Shown here: in pieces, positions 34,939-44,347 of the stretch
How positions within the stretch are numbered: the first letter of the stretch is position 1
How the letters are laid out: every line of letters starts with the position of its first letter
DNA from: Sulfurospirillum diekertiae
GTDB taxonomy: Bacteria > Campylobacterota > Campylobacteria > Campylobacterales > Sulfurospirillaceae
Length of the DNA stretch: 64,000 bases
Reading direction: 5' to 3'
Assembly (NCBI RefSeq): GCF_002309535.1
Contig: NZ_CP023275.1
Span: 2,356,001 to 2,420,000, forward strand
Translations under genes and position numbers: made by a program
The notes under the pieces: model-generated
Seen by the model: only the letters and a program-made list of their open reading frames with translations
Databases searched by the model: none
Told to the model about the DNA's origin: nothing

Positions 34939-36122
34939 CGCATCACCTCGTCAGCATCTAAGCTTGAAGCTCGCCATGCGGGAATCAGGGTAGCAGCGAT
35001 GTAAATAGGAACACTTAGTAGAAATAGTAAAAAGGGCATTGCAAAATCGATATGAAAAGGTAATATAAAAGCAGGTTTAAGCTCGGAGTAACCCATAAAA
35101 ACATTACGCAAAAGAGGTGCTTGCATGCCATAGACGTAAAAAAGCGAAAACGCGATGCCGACTAAAAAAGCACTCATAGCAAGGATAAAGCTCTCATAAA
35201 ACTTCTCTTGTAAAATATCATCACTGCTCCAGCCAATCGCTTTGAGTATGCCGATTTCCTTTTTCTCTTCCGAACTTAGACCACTGGTTTTATCGTAGAT
35301 GATGATAAAAAAGGCAAAAGCACAGACACTAAAAAGAGAGAGAAAGAAACCACTTTTATAATCAAAAATATTCTGATAACTGACTCTAATATCATCTTGG
35401 GTAATAGCACGCAGATCAGGGAAACGCGTGGTGATTTTCTGCACGATGGTAGGGATCTCTTTCACATTGGCCACTTTCACTACAATATCGGTCGCTTTGC
35501 TCTCATCCATCCCAAAAATGGCGTACGCGAGCTTTTTAGGCACAAGGATAAGATCATTGGATTCAAGCGCTAGGTCTGAATTAAAAACACCTGCGATGGA
35601 AACCTTTTGCCATTTGCCCTCACTGGTGACAAAGTTGAAAAAGTCGGTGTAGTAATTCTCACTCAAGACTTTTTTAACCCCAACACCGATGATCATTGCT
35701 TGTTGGCTCTCCAACAGTTTTAGATCGAAATGCTGTGTGAGTTTCGACAGTATTTGGGAGTATTGCTCTTCATATGCATCAACACCAACCACCGAGAAAT
35801 TCACACCCGCGGGCTTGAAGTAGTAGTAGCCCCATACACGAGGCGTTACAGAACTAATCCCTTCAATATCCAAAAGGGCATCCACACAACTGATGGGCAC
35901 ATCACTCTGTTTCCCCGCAACAAAACGTTGCAAGGTAATCTGCGGCAAGGTTTTAAGGGTTGTATTCAGTTCCAGTTTAATGGCATCGGCGATCATCAAC
36001 ACCGAAGAGAGCAAGAAGATGAGCAGACTTAAGATCAAAAAGATGAAAAAGCTTTTACTCGCACGACGAAGGAGAGAGCGAATGGCGTAATCGAGCAGTA
36101 AGAAATTAGGTTTAAAAAACAC
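34935..36122 (-). CDS. FtsX/MacB-like ABC permease
   Basis: 395 residues. One membrane helix near residues 25-45, a large periplasmic domain (about 50-260) and three C-terminal helices with the GILKAIGWSSDDIL coupling segment give the FtsX/MacB topology. Such permeases act on lipoproteins, peptides or envelope proteins rather than pumping small ions. It overlaps the small upstream gene by 11 bases and the ATPase gene by 4. Confidence 0.88.
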   Translation of the reverse strand: MFFKPNFLLLDYAIRSLLRRASKSFFIFLILSLLIFLLSSVLMIADAIKLELNTTLKTLPQITLQRFVAGKQSDVPISCVDALLDIEGISSVTPRVWGYYYFKPAGVNFSVVGVDAYEEQYSQILSKLTQHFDLKLLESQQAMIIGVGVKKVLSENYYTDFFNFVTSEGKWQKVSIAGVFNSDLALESNDLILVPKKLAYAIFGMDESKATDIVVKVANVKEIPTIVQKITTRFPDLRAITQDDIRVSYQNIFDYKSGFFLSLFSVCAFAFFIIIYDKTSGLSSEEKKEIGILKAIGWSSDDILQEKFYESFILAMSAFLVGIAFSLFYVYGMQAPLLRNVFMGYSELKPAFILPFHIDFAMPFLLFLLSVPIYIAATLIPAWRASSLDADEVMR

Positions 36123-36423
36123 GGTCTATCCTTGAAGGATTTGCATTGGGTGCATAGTGATAGACAAAGGTGGATGGAAAATACTCTAAGAGTTCAGGGG
36201 ATTCATTGAAGTAGGAGAAAACATCACTCAGACTTCGGTGACGCACATAGTGTGCTTCACTCACTAAAGCTAAATCAGGTAGTCCTACCAATGCGATTAA
36301 TTCTTCTTTACATGTAATCTTTTGGCAAGTGAGTGCATGCGTCTTGGAGAAGTAAAATGCTTGTGCCATTATCGTGACGCAAACCGTGAAAAATAGTGTT
36401 AAAAACGTGACCCGCGCAACCAT
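36112..36423 (-). CDS. Small exported protein of the ABC/NosL operon
   Basis: 103 residues with an N-terminal hydrophobic helix (VTFLTLFFTVCVTIMAQAF) that is either a signal peptide or an anchor, and two Cys residues in LTCQKITCKEE. Not recognised. It is first in the operon and overlaps the permease start by 11 bases. A palindrome copy (36307-36318) encodes the ITCKEE stretch. Confidence 0.6.
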   Translation of the reverse strand: MVARVTFLTLFFTVCVTIMAQAFYFSKTHALTCQKITCKEELIALVGLPDLALVSEAHYVRHRSLSDVFSYFNESPELLEYFPSTFVYHYAPNANPSRIDRVF

Positions 36424-36539
36424 CGCATCTCCTCTAACCTAAGCGAAGATTGTACCACATGAACGCTCTTTTATCAATACCCTCTAAGCCATTTTGGATT
36501 ACAATACCCTCTTTAAAAAGCTTCTGTTAAGGACGTTTT

Positions 36540-37163
36540 ATGCAACTCGATATTTGGCTCACGATGCTCGTTGCCTCTATTCTTATTAGTGTCTCTCCTG
36601 GGGCTGGGGCGGTTGTCTCCATGAACTATGGACTTAAATACGGACTTAAACGCTCGTATGCAGCTATTATGGGGCTTCAAGTAGGTCTTTTTGTGCAAAC
36701 GTTTATTGTCGTCATAGGATTAGGCTCTCTCATCATGAGTTCGCTGCTTCTTTTTAATATCATCAAGTGGATTGGTGTGGTGTACTTGGTCTTTTTGGGA
36801 GTTATGAAGTTTATTGAAAAGCCACACTTACCAGATGACACAGCTAAAATCAAAGCTTTTTCGGCTTCCAAAGCGTTTATTCAAGCCACGCTGATTAACC
36901 TGACCAATATCAAAGCAACCGTCTTTTTGGTGGCGTTTATTCCACAGTTTTTAAACCCAAACAAACCACTTCTTGGGCAATTTGCTATTATCTGTGCAAC
37001 GCTCATTTGTGTGGACATTATCGTTATGACAGGCTATAGCTCGTTAGCCTCACGACTTAAAAACGTCATCAAATCTATTCGTGCCATTAAGATTCAAAAC
37101 CGCCTTACAGGAGCTTTTTTGCTTCTTGCTGCCTTTTTTATCTCAACGGCAAAACGCGCTTAA
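36540..37163 (+). CDS. LysE/RhtB-family exporter, second copy
   Basis: 207 residues, LysE family: ILISVSPGAGAVVSMNYGL and INLTNIKATVFLVAFIPQFLNP. It is only distantly similar to the paralogue at 31362-31988. Substrate unknown. Converges on the arsenate-reductase-like gene with a 4-base overlap. Confidence 0.87.
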   Translation: MQLDIWLTMLVASILISVSPGAGAVVSMNYGLKYGLKRSYAAIMGLQVGLFVQTFIVVIGLGSLIMSSLLLFNIIKWIGVVYLVFLGVMKFIEKPHLPDDTAKIKAFSASKAFIQATLINLTNIKATVFLVAFIPQFLNPNKPLLGQFAIICATLICVDIIVMTGYSSLASRLKNVIKSIRAIKIQNRLTGAFLLLAAFFISTAKRA

Positions 37164-37501
37164 GCAAATTTTTTCGCGTACACTTCTTCATCAAAACCTA
37201 CTAAAAGCGTTCCATCTTCACACTCGACGATGGGGCGTTTAAACAGCAGTTGCTCTCTTAAAAGCCAACCTCTTTTTTCTGCATCGTCCATCTCTTTACT
37301 AAGTCCCAATGTCTTAAACTTCGTCCCTTTGGTATTGAAAATCACCGACATCGGCTGACAACTAAGCCACTCTTGAAGCTTTGCTTCGCTGATCTGTGTA
37401 CTTTTAAGATCGACAAAGGTATAAGGAACAACCTTCGCTTTAAAAAAAGCAATCGCTTTTTTCACACTTCCACACGTAGTAATACCATACACTTTGATCA
37501 T
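37160..37501 (-). CDS. ArsC/Spx-family (YffB-like) protein
   Basis: 113 residues with a thioredoxin-like fold: VYGITTCGSVKKAIAFF (single active-site Cys) and LLFKRPIVECEDGTLLVGF. The family includes arsenate reductases and Spx, but the length and the missing Arg-rich site fit the YffB branch, whose function is unsettled. Overlaps the diguanylate cyclase gene by 4 bases. Confidence 0.82.
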   Translation of the reverse strand: MIKVYGITTCGSVKKAIAFFKAKVVPYTFVDLKSTQISEAKLQEWLSCQPMSVIFNTKGTKFKTLGLSKEMDDAEKRGWLLREQLLFKRPIVECEDGTLLVGFDEEVYAKKFA

Positions 37502-39600
37502 ACATTCTCCTTATAGAATTCTATGCAATTTCGCCCTTTTTGTTTGGCTTGATACATTGCTTTATCCGCTTCACTAAAAATAGTTTCTTGATGCTGCTTT
37601 TTATCGCTAAATAACGTAATTCCAATACTCGCTGTACATTGGTGATGAATGACTTTTTCATCCTCTTCTTCCTGCAATGCAATCACGTACGGTGCGCTTA
37701 CATGTAAAAGAATAGAAGAAGCAATTTTGATAGCCTCTTCTTGGGCAATATACTCTTCTAGGCTTAAATTTTCCACTGCAATTAAGAATTCATCTCCACC
37801 AAAACGAGCAACGACATCCACATCACGCACGCAGGTTTTTAAGCGTTTAGCTACGTCAACGAGGAGCACATCTCCCGCTTTATGTCCAAAAGCATCGTTA
37901 AGGGGTTTGAAATTATCCAAATCCAGTACCAAAAGAGCCCCATACTGTTTTATTCGCTTTGCGTGTGATAGCATCATCGTAAAGCGTTCATGAAACAATC
38001 GTCGATTGGGTAACTGCGTTAAAGAATCATGATAAGCGAGCTCACGGATAAGCTCTTCGGTTTTTTTACGCTCTGTAATGTCCGTAGAAATACCACACAA
38101 TGCGTAGACACTCCCATCTTCACGTAGAAGTGGGATTTTCGTTGAAAGACAGGTTATTGCTCTTTCTGTATGCTTGCTGGTGAGGTGTTCTTCGATCGTC
38201 ACTTTGCGCCCGTATTCGATGACTTCCCTATCTGCTTTTCGAAGAGCTTGAATGGTTGGGTCATCAAAAAAATCTTCATCGGTTTTTCCAACAACTTCAA
38301 TTAAATCACAATGCTTTCGGTTAGCATAAATATAACGATACTGTGTATCTTTAATGTAAATAAACGCTTCAAGGCTCTCTAAAATCGTATTGAGTTTCGC
38401 TTCACTTTGCATCAATCCTAATGTGCGTTCTTGGATTTTCTCTTCTAACGCTCTATTATTAGAGCGTACATACTCTATCATCGTGCTAAACTGTTGCGAA
38501 AGGTCTTTAATTTCAGCACTCCCAACAGGATGAAGGTCAATCTCGTAATGGCCATGTTCAATGGCTTGCATGTTCGTTTTTAAGCGATTCAAAGGATTAA
38601 GAATTAACGTGCGTAGCTGGTAACCAACGGCGATCAATGCAATTAAAAAAAGTGCACTGAGCAGGGGAAAGATGGAAAAATCTTTAACCGCATCAAGCTC
38701 TTTTGCGTCAATAAGCGTTAAGCTAAACCAATCAATTTCGTGAAGATACGTCAATCCTAAAAGCTTTTTGACATCACCATACTCTACCCAAATAGTACGT
38801 ATTTCATCGGGATGCGTACTTAAATAGCTAACAGCTTCACGGATAGCATCTTTATCTTGCTGACGAACAAACAATGTATCAATCTTTTGATATGTTCCCG
38901 TAGTGTTTTTGTGACTCAGATAATCACTAAGTTTTGTACTGCGTTCCAGTTGAATATCCAAATAACGGTTGATAAAAAAGTTTTGAATTCCCTCTTGTTC
39001 AACGCCAACAGACTCTCGTACAAAACGGGTAAAATCCAGTCCCGTCCCAACAACACCAACCACTTTGTTATGGATTACCAAATCATAGTTAAGCCAGATA
39101 TAGGTGTGTTTAAGGACCTCATCGGTATCAACATTAATGCGATACGCTTGATTATCGGCGATAACATTATAAAACCATGCATCATTTTTTGAAGCAGGTG
39201 AAAGTTTATACTGAAGTTCCTTGCCTGCATAACTATTTTTTGCATCATTAAAATAGTAGTTTTCACTTTTAACAAAAGCAGCAAAATAACTTTTACTTTG
39301 AAATTTTTGTCGATACGATTCTAAAATGGCCAAACCATTTTTGCGCTTACTTTCATTCGTATCATCCAGTGCCATAGCGAGAATAGCAGGCTCATTTGCC
39401 ATTTCTTGAATAATCTCATGCTCTTGCAATAGAGGAAGAAGGGTGCGATTTTTATCAAAAATAATCTGTTTTTTAATAAACCGTTCTGCCCATTTTTCAT
39501 TGACCTTATCCAATAATATCTCCGTGTAAAACCAAACACTCAAAGAGAAAAAAAGAAACAGCGCTAGCATAAAAATAAATAGTTTCCCTTTTATACGCAT
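37498..39600 (-). CDS. Membrane diguanylate cyclase (dCache-HAMP-PAS-GGDEF)
   Basis: 700 residues. A membrane helix at about 8-28 and another near 310-330 enclose a periplasmic double-Cache sensor (FAAFVKSENYYFNDAKNSY, VVGVVGTGLDFTRF). HAMP, PAS (SLEAFIYIKDTQYRYIYANR) and GGDEF (RFGGDEFLIAVENL) domains follow. An RDVD inhibitory site precedes the catalytic motif. It should make c-di-GMP in response to an extracellular ligand. Confidence 0.93.
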   Translation of the reverse strand: MRIKGKLFIFMLALFLFFSLSVWFYTEILLDKVNEKWAERFIKKQIIFDKNRTLLPLLQEHEIIQEMANEPAILAMALDDTNESKRKNGLAILESYRQKFQSKSYFAAFVKSENYYFNDAKNSYAGKELQYKLSPASKNDAWFYNVIADNQAYRINVDTDEVLKHTYIWLNYDLVIHNKVVGVVGTGLDFTRFVRESVGVEQEGIQNFFINRYLDIQLERSTKLSDYLSHKNTTGTYQKIDTLFVRQQDKDAIREAVSYLSTHPDEIRTIWVEYGDVKKLLGLTYLHEIDWFSLTLIDAKELDAVKDFSIFPLLSALFLIALIAVGYQLRTLILNPLNRLKTNMQAIEHGHYEIDLHPVGSAEIKDLSQQFSTMIEYVRSNNRALEEKIQERTLGLMQSEAKLNTILESLEAFIYIKDTQYRYIYANRKHCDLIEVVGKTDEDFFDDPTIQALRKADREVIEYGRKVTIEEHLTSKHTERAITCLSTKIPLLREDGSVYALCGISTDITERKKTEELIRELAYHDSLTQLPNRRLFHERFTMMLSHAKRIKQYGALLVLDLDNFKPLNDAFGHKAGDVLLVDVAKRLKTCVRDVDVVARFGGDEFLIAVENLSLEEYIAQEEAIKIASSILLHVSAPYVIALQEEEDEKVIHHQCTASIGITLFSDKKQHQETIFSEADKAMYQAKQKGRNCIEFYKENV

Positions 39601-39702
39601 CTGCGCTTCCTTATATTTCTCGTTTTGAACATTATAACAGTTATACGTAACAAATAAAAATCAAAAAATGGTTTTAATTTAGACCTATAAGTATCTTTAT
39701 CC

Positions 39703-39708
39703 TATAAT
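39703..39708 (+). promoter_or_regulatory. -10 box of rarD
   Basis: CCTATAAT 30 bases before the chosen rarD start. It places transcription at about 39715, after the earlier in-frame ATG at 39710, and so supports the later start at 39740. Confidence 0.55.
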
Positions 39709-39739
39709 AATGAATACTCTTTATAACAAAGTTGGAACA

Positions 39740-40636
39740 ATGAACAATCTCTCGAAAGAGACACAAGGCTACATCTACGCTCTTTTAGCGTTTGTTTTCT
39801 GGGGTTTAATCCCGATCTATTTTAAACTGATTGCTTCAGTATCTGCCGCAGAAATACTCGCACACCGTATTATCTGGTCTGTGGTACTGCTCTTTGGTAT
39901 GATTATTGTGAGTCGTCAATTCGGTGCATTTACTCTTCTGATTCGAGATATTCATAAAATCAAATACCTCGTACTCTCCGCTCTTTTGGTTTCGCTGAAT
40001 TGGTTGGTATTCATTTGGGCAGTCAGTCATAATATGATTGCCGAATCCAGTCTTGGCTATTACATTAATCCGCTGGTGAATTTTGCTTTGGGCATCCTCT
40101 TTTTTAAAGATCGCCCTACGTTTTGGCAAAAAATTGCTATTGCCTTAGCTTTCAGTGCCATTGTGTACCAAGCAGTCACCCTTGGGTCTATTCCTGTCGT
40201 TTCATTGGTTTTAGCATTTAGTTTTGGCTTTTATGGACTGATTCGTAAACAGATTAACCTTCCTGCTATGACAGGACTGTACATCGAAACACTGATTTTA
40301 CTCCCTTTGGCACTGCTCTATTTTGGGTATTTAGTGGCGACACACCAAAATGCGTTTGTCTTTCCTCCCAATGCAATTTCGTGGCTTTTACTTTTAGCCG
40401 GTTTTATCACTGTTGTTCCGCTTTTATGGTTTAACGCGGCGGCTACACGCATCTCTCTCATTCACTTAGGCTTTTTCCAATACATTAGCCCTACCGTTTC
40501 CTTTTTGTTAGCTATTTTTGTTTATGATGAGATTTTAGTTCCCGAAAAGCTCACCAGTTTTGTGCTCATTTGGATTGCACTTGCTATCTTTAGCATGGAT
40601 GGATACCTAAAAAAGAGACGTACCAAAGAGGTCTAA
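39740..40636 (+). CDS. rarD: RarD-type EamA transporter
   Basis: 298 residues from MNNLSKETQGYIYALLAF, with about ten membrane helices. FVFWGLIPIYFKLIA, HRIIWS and WAVSHNMIAESSLGYYINPL are the conserved RarD blocks. A drug/metabolite-type permease; RarD substrates are not defined. Directly followed by the response regulator gene (stop and ATG adjacent). Confidence 0.9.
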   Translation: MNNLSKETQGYIYALLAFVFWGLIPIYFKLIASVSAAEILAHRIIWSVVLLFGMIIVSRQFGAFTLLIRDIHKIKYLVLSALLVSLNWLVFIWAVSHNMIAESSLGYYINPLVNFALGILFFKDRPTFWQKIAIALAFSAIVYQAVTLGSIPVVSLVLAFSFGFYGLIRKQINLPAMTGLYIETLILLPLALLYFGYLVATHQNAFVFPPNAISWLLLLAGFITVVPLLWFNAAATRISLIHLGFFQYISPTVSFLLAIFVYDEILVPEKLTSFVLIWIALAIFSMDGYLKKRRTKEV

Positions 40637-41311
40637 ATGAAAGTTTTGATCGTAGAAGATGATACTAAAATCGCCGCTTTTTTAAAAAAAGGGTTAGAGG
40701 AAGAGTATTTTTGTGTTGATATCTGCGATAACGGCGAAGATGCCATCTATTTATCAGGGATGAATGCCTACGATGTCATCATCTTGGATATTATGATCAA
40801 AGGGCTACAAGGCGATCAAGTTTGTCAAAAATTACGAGAGCAAAAAATTGCTATTCCCATCATTATGCTCAGTGCTAAAAGTACGATCAGCGACAAAGTC
40901 AGTCTGCTCAACTTGGGTGCAGATGATTATCTGACCAAACCTTTTAGCTTTGACGAACTACTCGCACGCATTCATGTGCAACTCCGAAAGCATGATCACA
41001 AAGAAGTGCTTCTTAGCGTAGGCGATCTTATACTTAACCCTCTTACCAAAACCGTCACACGAGGAAGCGAGGCTATTGCTTTGACGGCTAAAGAGTATGT
41101 CCTTTTAGAATACCTGATGCGCCATAAAAATGCCATCATTGAAGAACGCCTTTTAGAAGAACAAATTTTTAGCATGGAACAGAGTATCCAAAGTAATATA
41201 CTCAATGTTTACATGTACCGCTTACGCACCAAAATTGATAAAAATTTTGAGCTCAAACTCATTAAAACCTATCGTAACCAAGGATACACGATCAGTGATG
41301 CAACGCTTTAA
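40637..41311 (+). CDS. OmpR-family response regulator
   Basis: 224 residues. Receiver (VLIVEDDTKIAAFLKKGL, VIILDIMIKGLQG, TKPFSFDELLARI) and a C-terminal winged-helix DNA-binding domain (LTAKEYVLLEYLMRH, VYMYRLRTKID). It overlaps the kinase gene by 14 bases. With the kinase and the downstream phosphoethanolamine transferase it resembles a PmrAB/EptA layout. Confidence 0.92.
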   Translation: MKVLIVEDDTKIAAFLKKGLEEEYFCVDICDNGEDAIYLSGMNAYDVIILDIMIKGLQGDQVCQKLREQKIAIPIIMLSAKSTISDKVSLLNLGADDYLTKPFSFDELLARIHVQLRKHDHKEVLLSVGDLILNPLTKTVTRGSEAIALTAKEYVLLEYLMRHKNAIIEERLLEEQIFSMEQSIQSNILNVYMYRLRTKIDKNFELKLIKTYRNQGYTISDATL

Positions 41312-42692
41312 AAACCTCAAGTTCAGACTTCTTGCAACGCTTGGTACTGTTTTATTTGCACTTTTTTATGGCTTTGGGTACATTGTTGTGCATTCGCTTG
41401 AAAGCTCTTATCAGCAAACATCAGAAGCAACGCTTTTTGCGGTGCTTAAAGATATTAAACATGATTTTAATTTAGATCCTAGCAAAGAGATCATTTTCAA
41501 TGACAATAAACAAGAATTTAATATGCCCATCTTATACGCACAAGTGGTTGCATATGACAGTTTATCCAATACGCCTACCGTCATTCAACGCTCAAATGAT
41601 CTTAAAGAAAGAACACTGAAAATAGAACCTAGTATTATTCAACAAATCTTTGAACGCCCAAATGAAATTGTCTTTTCAACCATGTCCGATTCAAATCTAA
41701 CACAACAAAAAATCTATATTGGCACACTGCTCTTAGCACAAAATGAAGACCAAATACTCTTTTTACAGTGTGCTATGCCCTATGACAAGCATACGCCACA
41801 AGTCAAAGAGATGACCTCTACCCTTTGGGCGGGACTTTCTTCATTACTTATGATCATTTTAGTATTGGCCTCTATTTTAATCTCAAAATCACTCCAAAAT
41901 GTTCAAAAGGTGACAAATACTGCCAAAGAAATCAGTACGCAGGATTTGCACTCTACGATTCCTCAAACCCATATTGCCTACGAGATTGATGATTTAATTG
42001 CCACATTTAACACACTGCTTAATGAACTTCAAAATGCGTATGCCCAAGTCAAGCAGTTTGGTCAAAATGCTTCTCATGAGCTTAAAACTCCTCTTACAAT
42101 TATCCAAGGTGAAGTTGATATAGGACTTCGTAAAGAGCGCACTATTGAAGAGTATCAACGTATTTTGCACAAAGTTGCCAAAGAGGTCAGTACCCTTCAT
42201 GCGGTCATTGAAAAAATTCTCTTTTTGTCCAGTACCACTAAAAACGATCTCAAAAACCATTTTAGTGAAGTCTATTTAGACGAGGTTTTGCTGGATGCCA
42301 TCGAAGAAAAACGCCTTATCTGCGAACAAAGGCATATCACATTACACCTCAATTCATTTGAAGCGCTTAGCGTACAAGGCAATGCAGCACTGTTGAAAAT
42401 TGCGATCACTAATCTTCTCGATAATGCTATCAAATACTCGCCCAGCCCTTCGACGATTACAATCTCACTTTTTTCGCATGAGCTTCAGATACGCGATGAA
42501 GGAATGGGCATCAAAGAAGAAGATTTAACCCATGTTTTTGAGCAGTTCTACAGAGGGGATAAGGGCAACCAAAATATTCAAGGCAGTGGTCTTGGTCTTG
42601 CGATTGTCAAAAATATTCTTGATTTACATGACTTTACTATTACGCTTCAAAGTCAAGAGGGAGTTGGAACGACCGTTGTTATAACTTTTTAA
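41298..42692 (+). CDS. Membrane sensor histidine kinase
   Basis: 464 residues from MQRFKNLKFRLLATLG. Two membrane helices (about 8-30 and 178-200) flank a periplasmic loop of about 145 residues. A HAMP domain, HisKA (GQNASHELKTPLTII) and HATPase (NLLDNAIKYSPS, RDEGMGI, GSGLGLAIV) follow. It should phosphorylate the overlapping OmpR-type regulator. The frame is open upstream; the start was chosen at the first Met after the regulator's domain ends. Confidence 0.92.
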   Translation: MQRFKNLKFRLLATLGTVLFALFYGFGYIVVHSLESSYQQTSEATLFAVLKDIKHDFNLDPSKEIIFNDNKQEFNMPILYAQVVAYDSLSNTPTVIQRSNDLKERTLKIEPSIIQQIFERPNEIVFSTMSDSNLTQQKIYIGTLLLAQNEDQILFLQCAMPYDKHTPQVKEMTSTLWAGLSSLLMIILVLASILISKSLQNVQKVTNTAKEISTQDLHSTIPQTHIAYEIDDLIATFNTLLNELQNAYAQVKQFGQNASHELKTPLTIIQGEVDIGLRKERTIEEYQRILHKVAKEVSTLHAVIEKILFLSSTTKNDLKNHFSEVYLDEVLLDAIEEKRLICEQRHITLHLNSFEALSVQGNAALLKIAITNLLDNAIKYSPSPSTITISLFSHELQIRDEGMGIKEEDLTHVFEQFYRGDKGNQNIQGSGLGLAIVKNILDLHDFTITLQSQEGVGTTVVITF

Positions 42693-42756
42693 TTCATCTT
42701 TATTTCATTTAAACATGCTAAAATCTTTTTATATTATACTTTTAAGGATCATTGGC

Positions 42757-44313
42757 ATGCCTTTTAAACTCCTAGCGTCCCACTCTCAAAGAGCAATCGC
42801 ATTACTAGCTTTAGGTATTGTCGCTTTTTATAACATCACTTTTTTTTCAAAGCTTTTTCATTTTGCGATCAATGAAGAAAATTATCTCATAGCTCTTAGT
42901 TCCCCTTTTATTTTAATGCTGATGCTCGTTTGTATCCTCAATGTTTTGCTCCTTTTAACGCATAAAACACTCTTTAAAGTTATGCTGGTGACGCTTATTT
43001 TTGCAGGAGCTCTTAGCAGTTATTTCATTGATACCTTTGGCACGATTATTGATACCAATATGTACACCAATATGATGCAAACCGATAGCGCTGAAATACT
43101 CGATCTTTTCACAACGAAGCTTTTTATCTATCTAGGCTGTGCAAGCCTTCTCTCTTTTTGGGTGCTGTTTAAAGCTCCTTTTGCTTTTTCAAGCTACACT
43201 AAAGAGTTTATTCAAAAAGCATTTGTTGCGCTGCTTTCATTTCTCATAATCGCAGGGCTCTATATGAGTCTTAGTAAATCCTACAGTACCTTTTTTAGAA
43301 ACCACAATGAGCTGAAGATGTATATCAACCCAGCGTATCCCATCGCTTCTTTTGTCAAATTTGTTTATGCTAAATTGAAACCCAAACCTACTTTTATGGC
43401 GATTGCAATGGATGCTACACGTCAAAGCAGTGAAAAGAAAAAATTGGTGGTGTTTGTTTTAGGGGAAACGGCACGCGCACGCAATTTTCAACTTAACGGT
43501 TATGACGTTCCTACCAATCCTCTCCTCAGCAAACGAGACGATATCGTCAATCTTCCTAATTTTGCCTCTTGCGGTACGGCGACGGCTATCTCGGTACCAT
43601 GCATGTTTTCTAAATTTAGCAGAAATGATTGGAGTGATGACAAAGCTTACACGGAAAATATTGTCGATGTTCTCGCTCGTACAGGGGTTCGTATTATCTG
43701 GAGAGACAACAATTCCGGTGCGGATAAAGAGATCGCAAAACGTATGAGCGATGTTGTGCAATACGGAGGACGTGATTTTGATAGCGTGCTTTTAAAAGAT
43801 TTTCAAGCCAATATTGACAAGCAGTACGAAGACACCTTCATTGTTCTACATCAAGAGGGCAGTCATGGACCAACCTATTTTAAGCGTTATCCTGAAGCCT
43901 TTAAAAAATTTACCCCAACCTGTGACACGCAAGAGCTTGATAAATGTACTCAAGAACAGATTGTGAATACGTATAATAATACGATTCTCTACACCGATTA
44001 CATCGTTAATGAGACCATTAATCTGCTCAAAGCCAACGAAGACAAATATGAGACAACCCTCATTTATATCTCAGACCATGGTGAATCACTCGGTGAAAAT
44101 GGTGTTTATCTGCATGGATTACCTTATATGATTGCACCTGAAGATCAAAAACACGTGCCTGCCCTATTCTATTTCGGCGATAAAGCCAAGCGTGAATTTT
44201 TACATGTAAAAGCCAATGAACGCTTTTCACAAGACAATCTTTTCCACACACTCCTAGGTCTTTTTGCTGTCAAAACAAGTGAATACAAGCCAACTCTTGA
44301 TCTCTTGCACTAG
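42757..44313 (+). CDS. eptA: Phosphoethanolamine transferase, EptA/MCR family
   Basis: 518 residues from the ATG at 42757, which has AAGGA at good spacing. Five N-terminal membrane helices precede a periplasmic sulfatase-fold domain. Metal and catalytic residues fit: FVLGETARARNF (Glu near 237), SCGTATAISVPCMF (nucleophilic Thr near 274), HQEGSHGPTY and ISDHGESLGE. It adds phosphoethanolamine to lipid A or other envelope targets. Proximity to the two-component pair (64-base gap) suggests control by it. Confidence 0.9.
   Translation: MPFKLLASHSQRAIALLALGIVAFYNITFFSKLFHFAINEENYLIALSSPFILMLMLVCILNVLLLLTHKTLFKVMLVTLIFAGALSSYFIDTFGTIIDTNMYTNMMQTDSAEILDLFTTKLFIYLGCASLLSFWVLFKAPFAFSSYTKEFIQKAFVALLSFLIIAGLYMSLSKSYSTFFRNHNELKMYINPAYPIASFVKFVYAKLKPKPTFMAIAMDATRQSSEKKKLVVFVLGETARARNFQLNGYDVPTNPLLSKRDDIVNLPNFASCGTATAISVPCMFSKFSRNDWSDDKAYTENIVDVLARTGVRIIWRDNNSGADKEIAKRMSDVVQYGGRDFDSVLLKDFQANIDKQYEDTFIVLHQEGSHGPTYFKRYPEAFKKFTPTCDTQELDKCTQEQIVNTYNNTILYTDYIVNETINLLKANEDKYETTLIYISDHGESLGENGVYLHGLPYMIAPEDQKHVPALFYFGDKAKREFLHVKANERFSQDNLFHTLLGLFAVKTSEYKPTLDLLH
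44199..44210. repeat. Perfect TTTACATGTAAA palindrome inside the transferase gene
   Basis: Part of a 14-base perfect palindrome (one more T and A at each end), read as Leu-His-Val-Lys. Confidence 0.85.
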
Positions 44314-44324
44314 GGCTTTTGATC

Positions 44325-44336
44325 TTTACATGTAAA
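44325..44336. repeat. Perfect TTTACATGTAAA palindrome, intergenic
   Basis: Between the transferase gene and the glycosylase gene, 12 bases before the glycosylase ATG and 126 bases after the previous copy. Confidence 0.9.
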
Positions 44337-44347
44337 GCAAAAAATGT

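Noticed and set aside
31985-36423. The Campylobacter P19/FTR1 iron-uptake locus as identity of the ABC operon
   Set aside because: No P19, FTR1 or DUF2318 gene is present; the NosL-like gene and the DsbB-motif protein do not belong to that locus.
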